DNA from: Lewinellaceae bacterium
GTDB taxonomy: Bacteria; Bacteroidota; Bacteroidia; Chitinophagales; Saprospiraceae
Assembly: GCA_020636435.1 (NCBI GenBank)
Contig: JACJXX010000002.1
Location: forward strand, 4,278,001 to 4,342,000
Direction: 5' to 3'
DNA: 64,000 nt
The notes below the pieces were generated by a model. It was not told where the DNA came from, did not search any database, and saw nothing but the letters and a program-made list of their open reading frames with translations. Position 1 is the stretch's first letter, and each line of letters begins with the position of its first letter. Below are positions 9,223 through 17,545 of the stretch, one piece after another. Position numbers and translations under genes: made by a program.

Positions 9223-9930
9223 TCAGAACTGGTAATGCGCCATGAGGGACAGGTAGTAGTTTCGCAGGAATTCTATGCTATTTCTGGAGCCGGCAGCAAA
9301 AAGGCTGTTGGCGGGCTGCTCGCCTTTTTTTGCAGGATTGCGGTAGAACTGGGTAAGCGCGAAGCCAAAACGCAGTTTGAAATTTAGCCGCCGGGACGTT
9401 TGATAGCCGTAACCAGCCAACAACGCCACTTCATTGCTATTGAAATAGGGCTCGAAATTCCGGAAGGCGATGCCATCATCCGGAACGGCAGGTTCTGTCA
9501 CCCGGGAATGAATGATGCGGCCGAAAGAAAAGCCCGCCTCTATCAGGGAAGAAGGCGCTTCCGCCTTTTGCCGGAAGCGGAAAAGGATAGGCACTTCCAT
9601 ATACCGCAGGTCTATCAGTCGGTCTTTTTTTTCCACCCCGCTGCCTCTTTCGCTTTCCACTTTGCTGCCCCGGCCGGCATAAAGGAATTCGACGCCTATT
9701 TCCGCATGCTCGCTGAGGATGGCTGCCCCGGAGAGCCCGAACTGCAGGTTGCCCTTGTCAAACCCGGAGTAGCCGTCCCCGTCTACCTGCGACAGGTTGC
9801 CGCCCAGAACCATTCCAGCTTTGAACCGCTGCTGGTAGCGGCGGCGCTTTTTGTACTGAGCCCCGGCTTCCTGCGGCATAATAAAGAGCAAAACAAGGCT
9901 TGCCCAGAGGATGTTGTAACTGATCTTCAT
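9223..9930 (-). CDS. PorT-family outer-membrane beta-barrel protein
   Basis: The protein has 235 residues with a signal peptide (MKISYNILWASLVLLFIMP, cleavage near AGA-Q25). The mature part starts with FKAGMVLGGNLSQVDGDGYSG, the usual first strand of PorT/outer-membrane-protein beta-barrels of Bacteroidota. It continues with amphipathic strands (YMEVPILFRFR, VALLAGYGYQTSRR) and a terminal aromatic HYQF. The family includes T9SS component PorT but also many barrels of unknown role, so the specific function is open. Its start is separated from a repeat element (9977-10170) by about 45 bases. Confidence 0.8.
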   Translation of the reverse strand: MKISYNILWASLVLLFIMPQEAGAQYKKRRRYQQRFKAGMVLGGNLSQVDGDGYSGFDKGNLQFGLSGAAILSEHAEIGVEFLYAGRGSKVESERGSGVEKKDRLIDLRYMEVPILFRFRQKAEAPSSLIEAGFSFGRIIHSRVTEPAVPDDGIAFRNFEPYFNSNEVALLAGYGYQTSRRLNFKLRFGFALTQFYRNPAKKGEQPANSLFAAGSRNSIEFLRNYYLSLMAHYQF

Positions 9931-9976
9931 GGCTGCTTTTGCAATAGGCTTTATTCCAAATTATTTTATGTAGCTG

Positions 9977-10170
9977 ATAAGGCACGACGAAAGAATAAAC
10001 TGTCCATTCTGGCTTGTCCTTTTTGCGCCATGCTGCGTTGCTCCCCGACCCTTCGGGTGCGGGGCAGGCTATCACTCAGGTAGCTTTGGCTATCCTCATT
10101 CTTCGCGCCTTGCCTGGCACAAAAATTACTGCGCCATAATTGTACACTTTATTCTTTCCTCGTGCCTAAC
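9977..10170. repeat. interspersed element J, copy 1 (194 bp, terminal inverted repeats)
   Basis: The element begins GGCACGACGAAAGAATAAAC and ends with the near reverse complement (GTTTATTCTTTC-like, CTCGTGCC). The same element occurs inverted at 41153-41319. The two copies are nearly identical except for a 27-bp net insertion here, which carries a small hairpin (CCCCGACCC-TTCG-GGTGCGGGG). No ORF spans it. Similarity stops a few bases outside the terminal repeats, as expected for a small non-autonomous mobile element. Confidence 0.75.
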
Positions 10171-10204
10171 TTGCCTTTCCTCCCCCAGGCCCAGTCCTGT
10201 TCGC

Positions 10205-10681
10205 TCACCCCTCCAGTATCTTCTCCAGGCCCGCCGGGGAATAATTGACGGACTTCAGGGTTTTGTTATCCGATTTTCGGTAGACGAGCCAGTGCCCATC
10301 GGCTTCGGCGATGTAGCTGTCGAAGCCTTTTTGCTCCTTATAATACCTCACGGTAGCCTCGGCCTCCTCGCGTGTAGAGCAGGATTTGCTCATATTTGAC
10401 CGCTGCACCTCGTCGAAGAGGGCTTTGAACTTTTCCCCCAGCCCGAATTCCAGGACGGCGCCGGACAGCACGTACTGCAAGTCGCACAGGGCGTCGGCCA
10501 CTTCGACGATATCGCGGTCTTCGATGGCCTTTTCCAGCTCTTTGAGCTCCTCTGCCAGCAGGGCTACGCGCAGGCGGCATCGCTTTGGGGCAGGAATAAC
10601 CGGTTCGGGTTCTATGGGGTGTTTGAAAGTCCGGTGAAATTCCGCTACCTGGTTCAGCGCATCCAGTTTTTCCATAGTCAT
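10205..10681 (-). CDS. MazG-like / phosphoribosyl-ATP pyrophosphohydrolase-fold protein
   Basis: The protein has about 158 residues. The N-terminal 90 residues form an all-alpha NTP-pyrophosphohydrolase fold: LLAEELKELEKAIEDRD followed by EVADALCDLQYVLSGAV gives the EExxE...ExxD metal-binding pattern. This family hydrolyses nucleoside triphosphates to monophosphates. A C-terminal 60-residue tail (YKEQKGFDSYIAEADGHWLVYR) is typical of the phage/Bacteroidota version. I start at ATG 10679-10681 (or 10675). The frame extends to 10783, but the extra 34 residues overlap the divergent speA leader and look non-coding. Confidence 0.8.
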   Translation of the reverse strand: MTMEKLDALNQVAEFHRTFKHPIEPEPVIPAPKRCRLRVALLAEELKELEKAIEDRDIVEVADALCDLQYVLSGAVLEFGLGEKFKALFDEVQRSNMSKSCSTREEAEATVRYYKEQKGFDSYIAEADGHWLVYRKSDNKTLKSVNYSPAGLEKILEG

Positions 10682-10775
10682 GTCATTTTTTGGACGGGTA
10701 AAGGTAATAGATAGCAACACACTTTTTGCCGTCATCTGCGAGAATATTCTGCTCTTCAGAATTAGCGGCTTTGGG

Positions 10776-10808
10776 TTGAGCAATTCTCAGAATTTCCTTC
10801 TACTTTTG
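10776..10808 (+). promoter_or_regulatory. likely speA promoter
   Basis: TTG (10776-10778), then 22 bases, then TACTTTTG (10801-10808) matches the Bacteroidota -33/-7 pattern. It would give a leader of roughly 70 bases before the TTG start codon of the arginine decarboxylase gene. It lies in the divergent region between the MazG-like gene and speA. Confidence 0.45.
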
Positions 10809-10888
10809 CAGCGCTCCGTTCCGGACAAGCCGAAGCAGAGTATAAACATTCACCATTTTCAGGCCAGACCATAAAAAATACAGGCACA

Positions 10889-12292
10889 TTGGCAGTTACC
10901 AACCGATACTTTGACCTCATTGACCAGACCTTCTACTTCCCGCAGGAAGGCTTCGACATTGAAGATGGGTACCTGGTATTCAACGGCGTTCCATTGATCT
11001 ACCTGATCCGAAAATACGGGACTCCGCTCAAGCTCACGTATCTTCCCAAGATCGGCTCCCAGATCAAAAAAGCCCGAAATATGTTTACCAGGGCTATGAA
11101 ATCGATGGGATACAAGGGGAAATACTTTTACTGCTACTGCACCAAAAGCTGCCACTTCAGCTATGTGGTCAACGAAGTGCTCCGGCACAATGTACACCTG
11201 GAGACTTCTTCCGCTTTCGACATCGACCTCATCCGCCGCCTGCACAAAAAAGGCAGGCTGACCGAGGAAACCATCATCGTATGCAATGGTTTCAAGCCCC
11301 AGGACTACCTGGAGAAGATCGTTGCCCTCATCAATGACGGCTTCGAAAACGTAGTGCCCATCCTGGACAATATGGGCGAGTTCGACTACTACGAAAAACA
11401 CGTCAAGGGCAAATGCAAGATCGGTATCCGGGTAGCTACCGAAGAAGAGCCCAACTTCGAGTTTTACACCTCGCGCCTGGGCATCCGCAACGCCGACGTG
11501 GTGCCTTTCTTCAAAGACCGGATCAAAGACAACCCCAAGTTTGAACTCAAGATGCTCCACTTTTTTGTAGACACCGGCATCAAGGATACCCTCTACTACT
11601 GGGGCGAACTGAAAAAGGCCATAAAAGTATACTGCGAACTCAAGCGCCACAGCGAAAACCTGAAGGCCATCAATATTGGAGGCGGCATGCCCATCCGCAA
11701 TTCGCTCGGGTTCGAATTCGATTACAAATACATGGTCAAGGAGATCGTCAGCCTCATCCTGCAGGCCTGCGAGGAGGAAGAAATCCCCGAGCCGGACATC
11801 TTCACCGAATTCGGAAAATACACGGTGGGGGAAAGCGGGGCTACCATCTTCTCAGTGCTGGGGCAAAAGCTGCAAAACGACGCCGAGATGTGGTACATGA
11901 TCGACAATTCGCTGATGACTACCCTGCCCGATGCCTGGGGTATTGGCGAGCGCTTTATCCTGCTGCCCATCAACAAATGGCACAACGAATACCGAAGAGC
12001 CAATATCGGCGGCTTGAGCTGTGACAATTCCGATTATTACAATTCGGAAATTCACGAGAGCCAGGTTTACCTGCCTGCCTACAGCCCGGGCGACACCGAG
12101 CCGTTGTACCTCGGTTTTTTTCACACCGGCGCCTACCAGGACGCCATCAGCGGCTACGGAGGGATCAAACATTGCCTGATCCCGTCGCCCAAACACGTCA
12201 TCATCTACAAAAATGCCCAGGGCAATATCGTGGATAAGATATACCAGCCGGAACAATCGGCGGAAGACATGTTGAAGATATTGGGATATTGA
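10889..12292 (+). CDS. speA: arginine decarboxylase, short Bacteroidota form
   Basis: The enzyme is PLP-dependent and converts arginine to agmatine, the first step of agmatine/polyamine synthesis. It has 467 residues, compared with about 630-660 for the proteobacterial SpeA. It has a fold-III alanine-racemase-like barrel with the PLP lysine at K86 (YCYCTKSCHF), a glycine loop INIGGGMP near 260 that binds the phosphate, and FTEFGKYTVGESG and GGLSCDNSDYY, where the Cys-Asp pair shapes the active site. The start codon is TTG: homologous sequence (NRYFDLIDQTFYFP) begins immediately after it, and no in-frame ATG is close upstream. Confidence 0.92.
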   Translation: MAVTNRYFDLIDQTFYFPQEGFDIEDGYLVFNGVPLIYLIRKYGTPLKLTYLPKIGSQIKKARNMFTRAMKSMGYKGKYFYCYCTKSCHFSYVVNEVLRHNVHLETSSAFDIDLIRRLHKKGRLTEETIIVCNGFKPQDYLEKIVALINDGFENVVPILDNMGEFDYYEKHVKGKCKIGIRVATEEEPNFEFYTSRLGIRNADVVPFFKDRIKDNPKFELKMLHFFVDTGIKDTLYYWGELKKAIKVYCELKRHSENLKAINIGGGMPIRNSLGFEFDYKYMVKEIVSLILQACEEEEIPEPDIFTEFGKYTVGESGATIFSVLGQKLQNDAEMWYMIDNSLMTTLPDAWGIGERFILLPINKWHNEYRRANIGGLSCDNSDYYNSEIHESQVYLPAYSPGDTEPLYLGFFHTGAYQDAISGYGGIKHCLIPSPKHVIIYKNAQGNIVDKIYQPEQSAEDMLKILGY

Positions 12293-12304
12293 GGGGAGGT
12301 GGTT

Positions 12305-12380
12305 GGAAGTCGGAAGTCGGAAGTCGGAAGTCGGAAGTCGGAAGTCGGAAGTGGGAAGTGGGAAGTGGGAAGTGGGAATA
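12305..12380. repeat. heptamer tandem repeat (GGAAGTC/GGAAGTG)
   Basis: Six copies of GGAAGTC are followed by four of GGAAGTG and a partial GGAATA. The array begins 12 bases after the speA stop codon. Related GGAAGTCGG and GCGGAAAGC words reappear in the 60-bp array at 38093-38305. No coding sense. Confidence 0.9.
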
Positions 12381-12423
12381 GGCCAGAAATAAACGCCAAA
12401 CGCCCGTTTTCCGACACCTCCTT

Positions 12424-12465
12424 CCGATTTACTTCGTCAGTCGCTTCGCTCGTGTCCGGCTTAAA
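12424..12465. repeat. 42-bp repeat, inverted relative to 40794-40835
   Basis: The segment containing TCAGTCGCTTCGCTCGTGTC matches 40794-40835 in reverse complement with about two differences. The partner copy lies inside element F, near its left end. Here the flanking TGTCCGGCTTAAAAGGCC also resembles one terminus of the A-E element family, so this may be a decayed copy. Confidence 0.65.
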
Positions 12466-12555
12466 AGGCCGTTTTTTTTACGTTCAAAGTCCAAGAGGGT
12501 TCAAAGTTTGAAGGTCAAGGGGAGCAAGGCCGTTGAACATCGAACATTGACCCCT

Positions 12556-12810
12556 TCACCCTACGGCGGCAACCCCGGCGAGCAGATCGCGAAGCTCCTC
12601 GATGCTGGGCATATCCCCGTTCTCAAAGAGCGCCTGCCCATCGAGTAAAATGGCAGGGATGGAACTGACTTTGTAGCGCAGGATATCCTCCACTTCTGTC
12701 ACCTGCTCCACCTTGGCGCGCAAGCCGATACTCTCCAAAGCCGAGCGCAGATTATGGCTCAGTTTCCTGTGTTGGCTGTTGCCCAGTCCTAATACTTGGA
12801 TTCTAATCAT
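12556..12810 (-). CDS. thioredoxin-fold (thioredoxin_3-like) protein lacking cysteines
   Basis: The protein has 84 residues. Layout and length match the small thioredoxin-like family (MIRIQVLGLGNSQHRKLSHN, later VSSIPAILLDGQALFENGDMP with the cis-Pro loop IPAI, then EELRDLL). In the family the first loop normally reads GxGCxxC. Here it is GLGNSQH, and there is no cysteine in the whole protein. A redox role through a disulfide is therefore impossible. It may bind a partner or ligand instead. Confidence 0.75.
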   Translation of the reverse strand: MIRIQVLGLGNSQHRKLSHNLRSALESIGLRAKVEQVTEVEDILRYKVSSIPAILLDGQALFENGDMPSIEELRDLLAGVAAVG

Positions 12811-12926
12811 GGCTATTTGGTTTATTCATTGGGGCAAAGTGCAGGATTTTGAGATAAAAAATAAATGATATTTATCAGACAAAGCTCTGAGTTTTATCAA
12901 CCATAGGTTATTTTACAGTACTTTTC

Positions 12927-13064
12927 GGCTACTGGCCTAAGGCTGGACAAGTTCGGCGTTCGGTTGTTCGGCGTTCGAGGTTCGACGAGGCGAATCCTTG
13001 AACTCCGAACAATTGACCTTCGAACTTGTCCAGTCTTAGACTGGTCGCCGTTAGACGCATAGCC
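12927..13064. mobile_element. MITE-like element A (138 bp) with 8-bp target duplication
   Basis: The left terminus GGCTACTGGCCTAAGGCTGG is matched by an inverted right arm containing TGTCCAGTCTTAG. The exact 8-bp direct repeat TACTTTTC flanks it (12919-12926 and 13065-13072). The interior consists of GTTCGGCGTTCG-like short repeats and has no ORF. It shares termini with elements B-E. It ends about 30 bases upstream of the histidine kinase start and so forms that gene's leader. Confidence 0.8.
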
Positions 13065-13094
13065 TACTTTTCATGTTAGAAACCACCTGCTGAG

Positions 13095-14744
13095 ATGATC
13101 GATTTGCTGGAAAAAGGGGTTGATTTCAACCACATGTTCGAATGGATGCCGGCAGGCATTCTCCTCTACAGCCCTGCCCAACAAAAGCCGTTAAAGTGCA
13201 ACCGGCAACTGCTTCGCCTTTTCAGCGCAGAAGATGAAGAAGAATTTCTCCGGTCCGGCCCGCTCTCCTCCAGCCCGCGAATACCCCAGCCCCACGGAAA
13301 CCTACAGGAGAAATTATCCGGGCTTCCTGAGGACACCCCCAATGAATTCGCCTTCGAAGCAAAGCTGGGCAACGGTGCTGTGAAGCTCTTCCGGGTAACC
13401 ACCACCCCCATTCCGGCCCTCCCGGAACCGCTGACCCTGCTATTGTTCCAGGACGATACGCAAAACAGGACAGCCGGCCAGGAGTTGCTGCAAAGCCAAA
13501 AAACGCTGGAAGCCGTCATCAATACCGCAGTCGACGGCATCATCGTCATCAACGAAAAGGGCATCGTGCAAATGGCTAATCAGGCGGCCTCCAGGCTCTT
13601 CGGATACGACAAGGAGGAGATGACAGGGCGGAATGTCAACATGCTCATGCCCTCGCCGCACGCCGCCAAACACGATTCCTACATCGGCAATTACCTCGAC
13701 ACCGGCATCGGCAAGATCATCGGCATCGGCAGGGAGGTCAAAGGGTTGCGCAAAGACGGCAGCCAATTCCCTTTCAAACTGGGGGTGAGCCGGGTAGAAC
13801 TCGAAGGCACAATCCTCTTCGCAGGCGTCATCCACGACCTGACCGAACAAAAGCGCGCCGAAGCGCGTATCCTTTACCTGAATAAGGAGTTGGAGCAGAA
13901 AGTCGAAGAACGCACAGAAAAACTGACCGAGGTGGTCAACAAGCTGCTGCAGTCCAACATCAAGCTGGAACGGGAAATCAAAGAACGCAAAGCCGCCGAA
14001 GCCGCCCTGCGCCAAAACCAGGAAGAGCTCCGCCGCTCCCTGGAAAAGGAAAAAGAACTCAGCGAGCTGAAATCCCGCTTTGTGTCTATGGCCTCCCATG
14101 AATTTCGAACCCCGCTGACGACCATAGCCTCTTCGGCAGAACTGCTGGGGTTGTACACCGAGAGCGCACAGCAGGAAAAACGCGACAAACACCTGCGCCG
14201 GATTCAATCGTCAGTGACCAACCTCACCGGCATCCTGGGCGATTTCCTATCGCTCAGCAAACTGGAGGAAGGCAAGATACAGATCAATCCGGTCTACTTT
14301 ACCGTCGAGGAACTGGGGGAAGAAGTCGTCGAAGAAATGCAAAGCCTGCTCAAACCAGGTCAAAAAATACAAACGGACTTCCAAAGCGGCCACCTGGAAG
14401 CTTACCTGGACAAAAAAATACTTAAGAATATTTTTATCAACCTCCTGTCCAACGCCATTAAATATTCCGGCGAAAACAGCACCGTTTTCTTCCAACTGGA
14501 GCAGGATGGCCAAAACATTTCGGCCAGCATCCGGGACGAGGGCATCGGCATCCCCAAAGAAGACCAGAAACATTTGTTTACGCGGTTCTTCCGCGCCGCC
14601 AACTCCGTCAACATCCAGGGTACCGGGCTGGGGCTGAATATCGTCAAACGCTATGTCGACCTGCTGGGTGGAAAAATCCGGTTTAAGAGCGAGGAAGGGA
14701 AGGGAACTTCTTTCTTCGTGGACATTTTATGGAAAAGGCAATAA
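13095..14744 (+). CDS. PAS sensor histidine kinase with FixL-like heme-ligand residues
   Basis: The protein has 549 residues, soluble, with no membrane segment. A degenerate N-terminal PAS (about 10-125) is followed by a second PAS (130-255), a coiled coil (260-325), HisKA with phospho-acceptor His335 (SMASHEFRTPL), and HATPase motifs NAIKYS, DEGIGIP and GTGLGLNIVKRY. The second PAS resembles FixL. His193 (AAKHDSY) and Arg213 (IIGIGREV) are 20 residues apart, the same as the proximal heme His200 and distal Arg220 of Bradyrhizobium FixL. Oxygen or redox sensing is therefore an inference. No response-regulator gene lies next to it. Confidence 0.88.
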   Translation: MIDLLEKGVDFNHMFEWMPAGILLYSPAQQKPLKCNRQLLRLFSAEDEEEFLRSGPLSSSPRIPQPHGNLQEKLSGLPEDTPNEFAFEAKLGNGAVKLFRVTTTPIPALPEPLTLLLFQDDTQNRTAGQELLQSQKTLEAVINTAVDGIIVINEKGIVQMANQAASRLFGYDKEEMTGRNVNMLMPSPHAAKHDSYIGNYLDTGIGKIIGIGREVKGLRKDGSQFPFKLGVSRVELEGTILFAGVIHDLTEQKRAEARILYLNKELEQKVEERTEKLTEVVNKLLQSNIKLEREIKERKAAEAALRQNQEELRRSLEKEKELSELKSRFVSMASHEFRTPLTTIASSAELLGLYTESAQQEKRDKHLRRIQSSVTNLTGILGDFLSLSKLEEGKIQINPVYFTVEELGEEVVEEMQSLLKPGQKIQTDFQSGHLEAYLDKKILKNIFINLLSNAIKYSGENSTVFFQLEQDGQNISASIRDEGIGIPKEDQKHLFTRFFRAANSVNIQGTGLGLNIVKRYVDLLGGKIRFKSEEGKGTSFFVDILWKRQ

Positions 14745-15145
14745 AAAAAGCCCCAACAGAGGATGTTGGGGCCTCTCACTAACGCGCTCTCTCTGATAGA
14801 GTGAAGAAAATTATTGGTAGTGGTCAAAAATAACATAAAAAGTGGCAACCTTCCAAATTTTTTTGGGCCGAAGTGCAAAAAAAGTGACATTATTATGCCC
14901 AACATACTTTTTACAGCTTAATTTGCGGGCGTGGTGACTTTCCTTGGCGAACAGCGTCGAAGTGCTTATCGGCAGGTGGCAAAGAAGGGAAATAGGGGAA
15001 TGGGGAAGAAAGCGCTCGAAAGTAAAAAATTGTCACAAATGTTGGCAACGGCACCTAAATCTGTGACAAATTTTCGCCTAAAATATTTATCGGCAGGAGT
15101 TGTTTTATATCTAAATATACTGATTTTTTCACCAAATAAGAAGCA
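14745..15145. other. non-coding stretch between kinase and kbp
   Basis: It holds the hairpin at 14750-14772 and AT-rich sequence. Short frames across it (14651-14905 minus, 14931-15167 plus) have no protein-like features. The region just before kbp is very AT-rich and probably contains its promoter, but no box fits well. Confidence 0.5.
14750..14772 (-). terminator. hairpin with T-tract on the minus strand
   Basis: GCCCCAACA (14750-14758) pairs with TGTTGGGGC (14764-14772). Seven A's precede it on the plus strand, so an ordinary hairpin-plus-U-tract terminator is formed only for leftward transcription. No minus-strand gene is recognised to its right, although it directly follows the plus-strand kinase stop codon. 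Confidence 0.55.
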
Positions 15146-15643
15146 ATGGGAATTTTTTCATTTTTGAAGAACGCTGGCGCCAAACTCTTTTCCAAAGAAA
15201 CGGAAGCCGCCCGGAAAACCACGGAAACCACAAGCACAGCAAAGGTTGACGCTTTCGCCCAACAAAAAGCGGCGCTGCTGAAAACCGCCGTTGAAGGGCT
15301 GGGGCTGAACGTCAGGAACCTGCACGTAGACTTGCAGGACGACACTGCCATCGTATCCGGAGAAGTGGACTCGCAGTCCGAGCGCGAAAAAGTGATTCTG
15401 GCCCTGGGCAATGTCACAGGCATTGCCGCTGTTGACGACCGGCTGACCGTCTCCGCTCCGGAACCGGAAGCGGAAGCTCAGTTCTACGAAGTCAAAAGCG
15501 GAGACTCGCTCTCCAAGATCGCCAAGAAGTTTTATGGCAACGCCATGAAGTACCCGGTTATCTTCGAAGCCAACAAGCCTATGCTGCAGGACCCCGACAA
15601 AATCTATCCGGGGCAGGTGCTGCGCATTCCGCCGCTGGATTAG
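15146..15643 (+). CDS. kbp: BON-LysM protein, Kbp/YgaU-like
   Basis: The protein has 165 residues. Its layout is the same as the E. coli cytoplasmic potassium-binding protein Kbp (YgaU): N-terminal MGIFSFLKNAGAKLF, BON domain (about 45-105, with LALGNVTGIAAVDDRLTV) and C-terminal LysM domain (112-163, QFYEVKSGDSLSKIAKKFYG to IFEANKPML and YPGQVLRIP). It has no signal peptide, so a cytoplasmic location is expected. Kbp binds K+ and supports growth at high external potassium; that role is carried over from the family. A strong hairpin follows at 15664-15698. Confidence 0.9.
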   Translation: MGIFSFLKNAGAKLFSKETEAARKTTETTSTAKVDAFAQQKAALLKTAVEGLGLNVRNLHVDLQDDTAIVSGEVDSQSEREKVILALGNVTGIAAVDDRLTVSAPEPEAEAQFYEVKSGDSLSKIAKKFYGNAMKYPVIFEANKPMLQDPDKIYPGQVLRIPPLD

Positions 15644-15663
15644 TTGATTAGTTGATTGGTTGA

Positions 15664-15726
15664 TTGGTTGATTGGGCTGTGCCAACCCAATCAACCAATT
15701 TGTCTTGCCTCGCCGCAGGCGGGCAA
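15664..15726. terminator. double hairpin between convergent genes
   Basis: TTGGTTGATTGGG (15664-15676) pairs perfectly with CCCAATCAACCAA (15686-15698). A second stem, CTTGCC...GGCAAG (15704-15726), follows directly. They lie between the stops of kbp (plus) and the dehydrogenase (minus) and could stop transcription from both sides. Repeats of TTGATTGG precede the first stem. Confidence 0.6.
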
Positions 15727-15735
15727 GAGATCAAC

Positions 15736-16716
15736 TCAATTAACCACATTCCCCGGCTCCCCCCTTAGAAAGGCCCTTACATTTTCCACCGAGATGTCCA
15801 GCAGGCGCTGCCTTGCCTCACGGGTTGCCCAGGCAATATGAGGCGTGACGAGGCAGTTGGGCGCATCGAAGAGCACGCTGCCATTGCGGGGCGGTTCTTC
15901 GGACAAGACGTCGAGAGCAGCGCCGGCCAGCCGGGCGCTCTGCAGGGCCAGCTTCAGGGCAGGCTCGTCAATGAGCCCTCCCCTGCCGGTGTTGATCAGG
16001 TAGGCGGTGGGCTTCATGCGGCTCAGCAGGGCGGCGTTGACGATGCCCTCGTTTTCTTCAGTAAGAGGGGCATGCAAAGACACCACATCGCTTTTTTCGA
16101 ACAGCGCCTCCAGCGGCACGAAAGACACGCCCGGGCGGGCGTCCCGTTCCGGATGCTTGTGGGTGGCAAGCACCTCCATGCCAAAAGCCTGAGCGATAGC
16201 TGCGACGCGCTGCCCGATCCGGCCAAAGCCGTAGATGCCCATCACCCGGCCGTCCAGTTCGGGAATGGGAGTTAGGGTGTAGCAAAAGTCGCGGCTTCTC
16301 TCCCACTGCCCAGCCAGCACGCTTTCGTGGTGGGCCTGCACTTTGTTCGTCAATTCCAGCAGCAGGGCAAAAACGTGCTGAGCCACCGACCCGGTGCCGT
16401 ATCCCACCGCATTGCAGACGGGGATGTTCCGTTTCCCGGCCTGTTCCGCATCCACATTATTATAGCCGGTTGCGGTCACGCAGATGCACTTCAGGGCCGG
16501 CAGCCGGGCCAGTTGCGCCTTGTCGATCACAGCCTTGTTGACCAGGATGATATCCGCTTCAGCCGCCCGTTCAGGAATCTGTTCCGGGGCGCTGTATTCG
16601 TAAACGTTTACCTGCCCCAAGGCGCGGAGCTTGTTCCAGCTCAGGTCGCCGGGGTTTAGGGTGTGGCCGTCGAGCACTACGATCCTGGGGCGGGCAGGTT
16701 TGTCGGTTGCAGGCAT
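15736..16716 (-). CDS. D-isomer 2-hydroxyacid dehydrogenase (hydroxypyruvate/glycerate type)
   Basis: The protein has 326 residues and is a cytoplasmic NAD(P)H-dependent reductase of 2-keto acids. The Rossmann motif is GFGRIG (165-168 region, with YGFGRIGQRV). The catalytic set is Arg245 (NTGRGG), Glu274 (LSEEPP) and His293 (TPHIAWATREAR). The substrate-loop motif TATGYNNVD (81-89) resembles glycerate/hydroxypyruvate reductases. The exact substrate is not fixed by sequence. It stands alone, convergent with kbp. Confidence 0.88.
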   Translation of the reverse strand: MPATDKPARPRIVVLDGHTLNPGDLSWNKLRALGQVNVYEYSAPEQIPERAAEADIILVNKAVIDKAQLARLPALKCICVTATGYNNVDAEQAGKRNIPVCNAVGYGTGSVAQHVFALLLELTNKVQAHHESVLAGQWERSRDFCYTLTPIPELDGRVMGIYGFGRIGQRVAAIAQAFGMEVLATHKHPERDARPGVSFVPLEALFEKSDVVSLHAPLTEENEGIVNAALLSRMKPTAYLINTGRGGLIDEPALKLALQSARLAGAALDVLSEEPPRNGSVLFDAPNCLVTPHIAWATREARQRLLDISVENVRAFLRGEPGNVVN

Positions 16717-17046
16717 CTTTGCTATTTTCGTGTTAAATTCCAGGCTGCCGCGACTTCCGACATTCGCAGGAACAGAGGAGGCAGCAAAATTTAAAGTACC
16801 GTAAGGTTGGGCATTGAAGAATGTTATTAGCTACGAATTTATCCGGGGTTGTGTACGCCTGCCCGCTCGGCCGCGGCGGAGCAGGCAGGGTGTACGCGGT
16901 GTAGGATGTACGAGGCGCCTGCCCGATCGTACATCGTCCATCTCAGAGTTCCCGTCCAGCTCTGCCGGCGGGCGTAGAGACCCCGTCAGCCGGATAACCA
17001 TCTGCCTCCGTACAGCCTTGATCCGGTTCCGCTTAGGCCATCTGGC
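16717..17046. other. gene-free, repeat-related stretch before element B
   Basis: No protein-like frame was found. It contains GGGGTTGTGTACG and GGTGTA/GATGTACG words, the same vocabulary as the interior of elements B, C and E, and a GC-rich hairpin near 16857-16892 (CCTGCCCGC...GCAGGCAGG). It may be a decayed member of that element family. Confidence 0.45.
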
Positions 17047-17171
17047 GGCTACCCGTCTAGCGTTGGACAATAGCTGCCGGGGTTGTGTACGGTGTACGGG
17101 TCCAACGTTGGCTAGTGGCTGTGTACGGTGTACGTAGCACCACCTGGCTGTCCAACATTAGAACGGTAGCC
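17047..17171. mobile_element. MITE-like element B (125 bp) with 8-bp target duplication
   Basis: It begins GGCTACCCGTCTAGCGTTGG and ends with the inverted counterpart (TGTCCAACATTAGAACGGTAGCC, read as two adjoining words TGTCCAACATTAG and AACGGTAGCC). The exact 8-bp direct repeat CATCTGGC flanks it (17039-17046, 17172-17179). It differs from element C at only two of 125 positions. The interior holds TGTGTACGGTGTACG twice. Confidence 0.85.
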
Positions 17172-17198
17172 CATCTGGCTTTTCTGGTTTCTGGACTT

Positions 17199-17480
17199 TC
17201 ATATTATGAACGACTTGAATTTTTTCTCTTTCGCATCTCGTATGAATAGCACAATTTTTTTTGAAGACATTGCTTCTCTGTATTGTTCTTCAAGTGTTTT
17301 CTGCGACTTATTATTCAGGCTATTTTTAAAGTCTTCATAGATATATGAGTAGATTTTGTTTTCTTCTAATTCATAAACCATGACTAAGTCTGTCCTGTCT
17401 GACATATTATAAAAATAATAAACTTTATCCCCTATTTCGTTTATTATTTCCAGGTATTTTTTATTCTCTTTGGCATCCAT
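17199..17480 (-). CDS. AT-rich hypothetical protein
   Basis: The protein has 93 residues, highly charged and Tyr/Lys/Asn-rich (NKKYLEIINEIGDKVYYFY), with no membrane segment. The codon use is strongly AT-rich compared with the dehydrogenase on its left, which suggests transfer. It lies between elements B and C and downstream of the DUF1801-like gene on the same strand. I do not recognise a family. Confidence 0.5.
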   Translation of the reverse strand: MDAKENKKYLEIINEIGDKVYYFYNMSDRTDLVMVYELEENKIYSYIYEDFKNSLNNKSQKTLEEQYREAMSSKKIVLFIRDAKEKKFKSFII

Positions 17481-17545
17481 TTTTTGTTTCTGTATTTAGT
17501 TCTTTTCAGAGTGCCAGCGGTTGGTTTAAATGCTGATTTAATTCA

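Noticed and set aside
10682..10783. Longer start of the MazG-like gene
   Set aside because: The extra 34 residues overlap the divergent speA leader and do not look like the family N-terminus.
14651..15167. Frames 14651-14905 (minus) and 14931-15167 (plus)
   Set aside because: One overlaps the kinase end and a hairpin, the other overlaps the kbp start; neither resembles a protein.
16814..17137. 107-residue frame over element B
   Set aside because: Made of element and related repeat sequence; low-complexity Arg/Cys-rich product.
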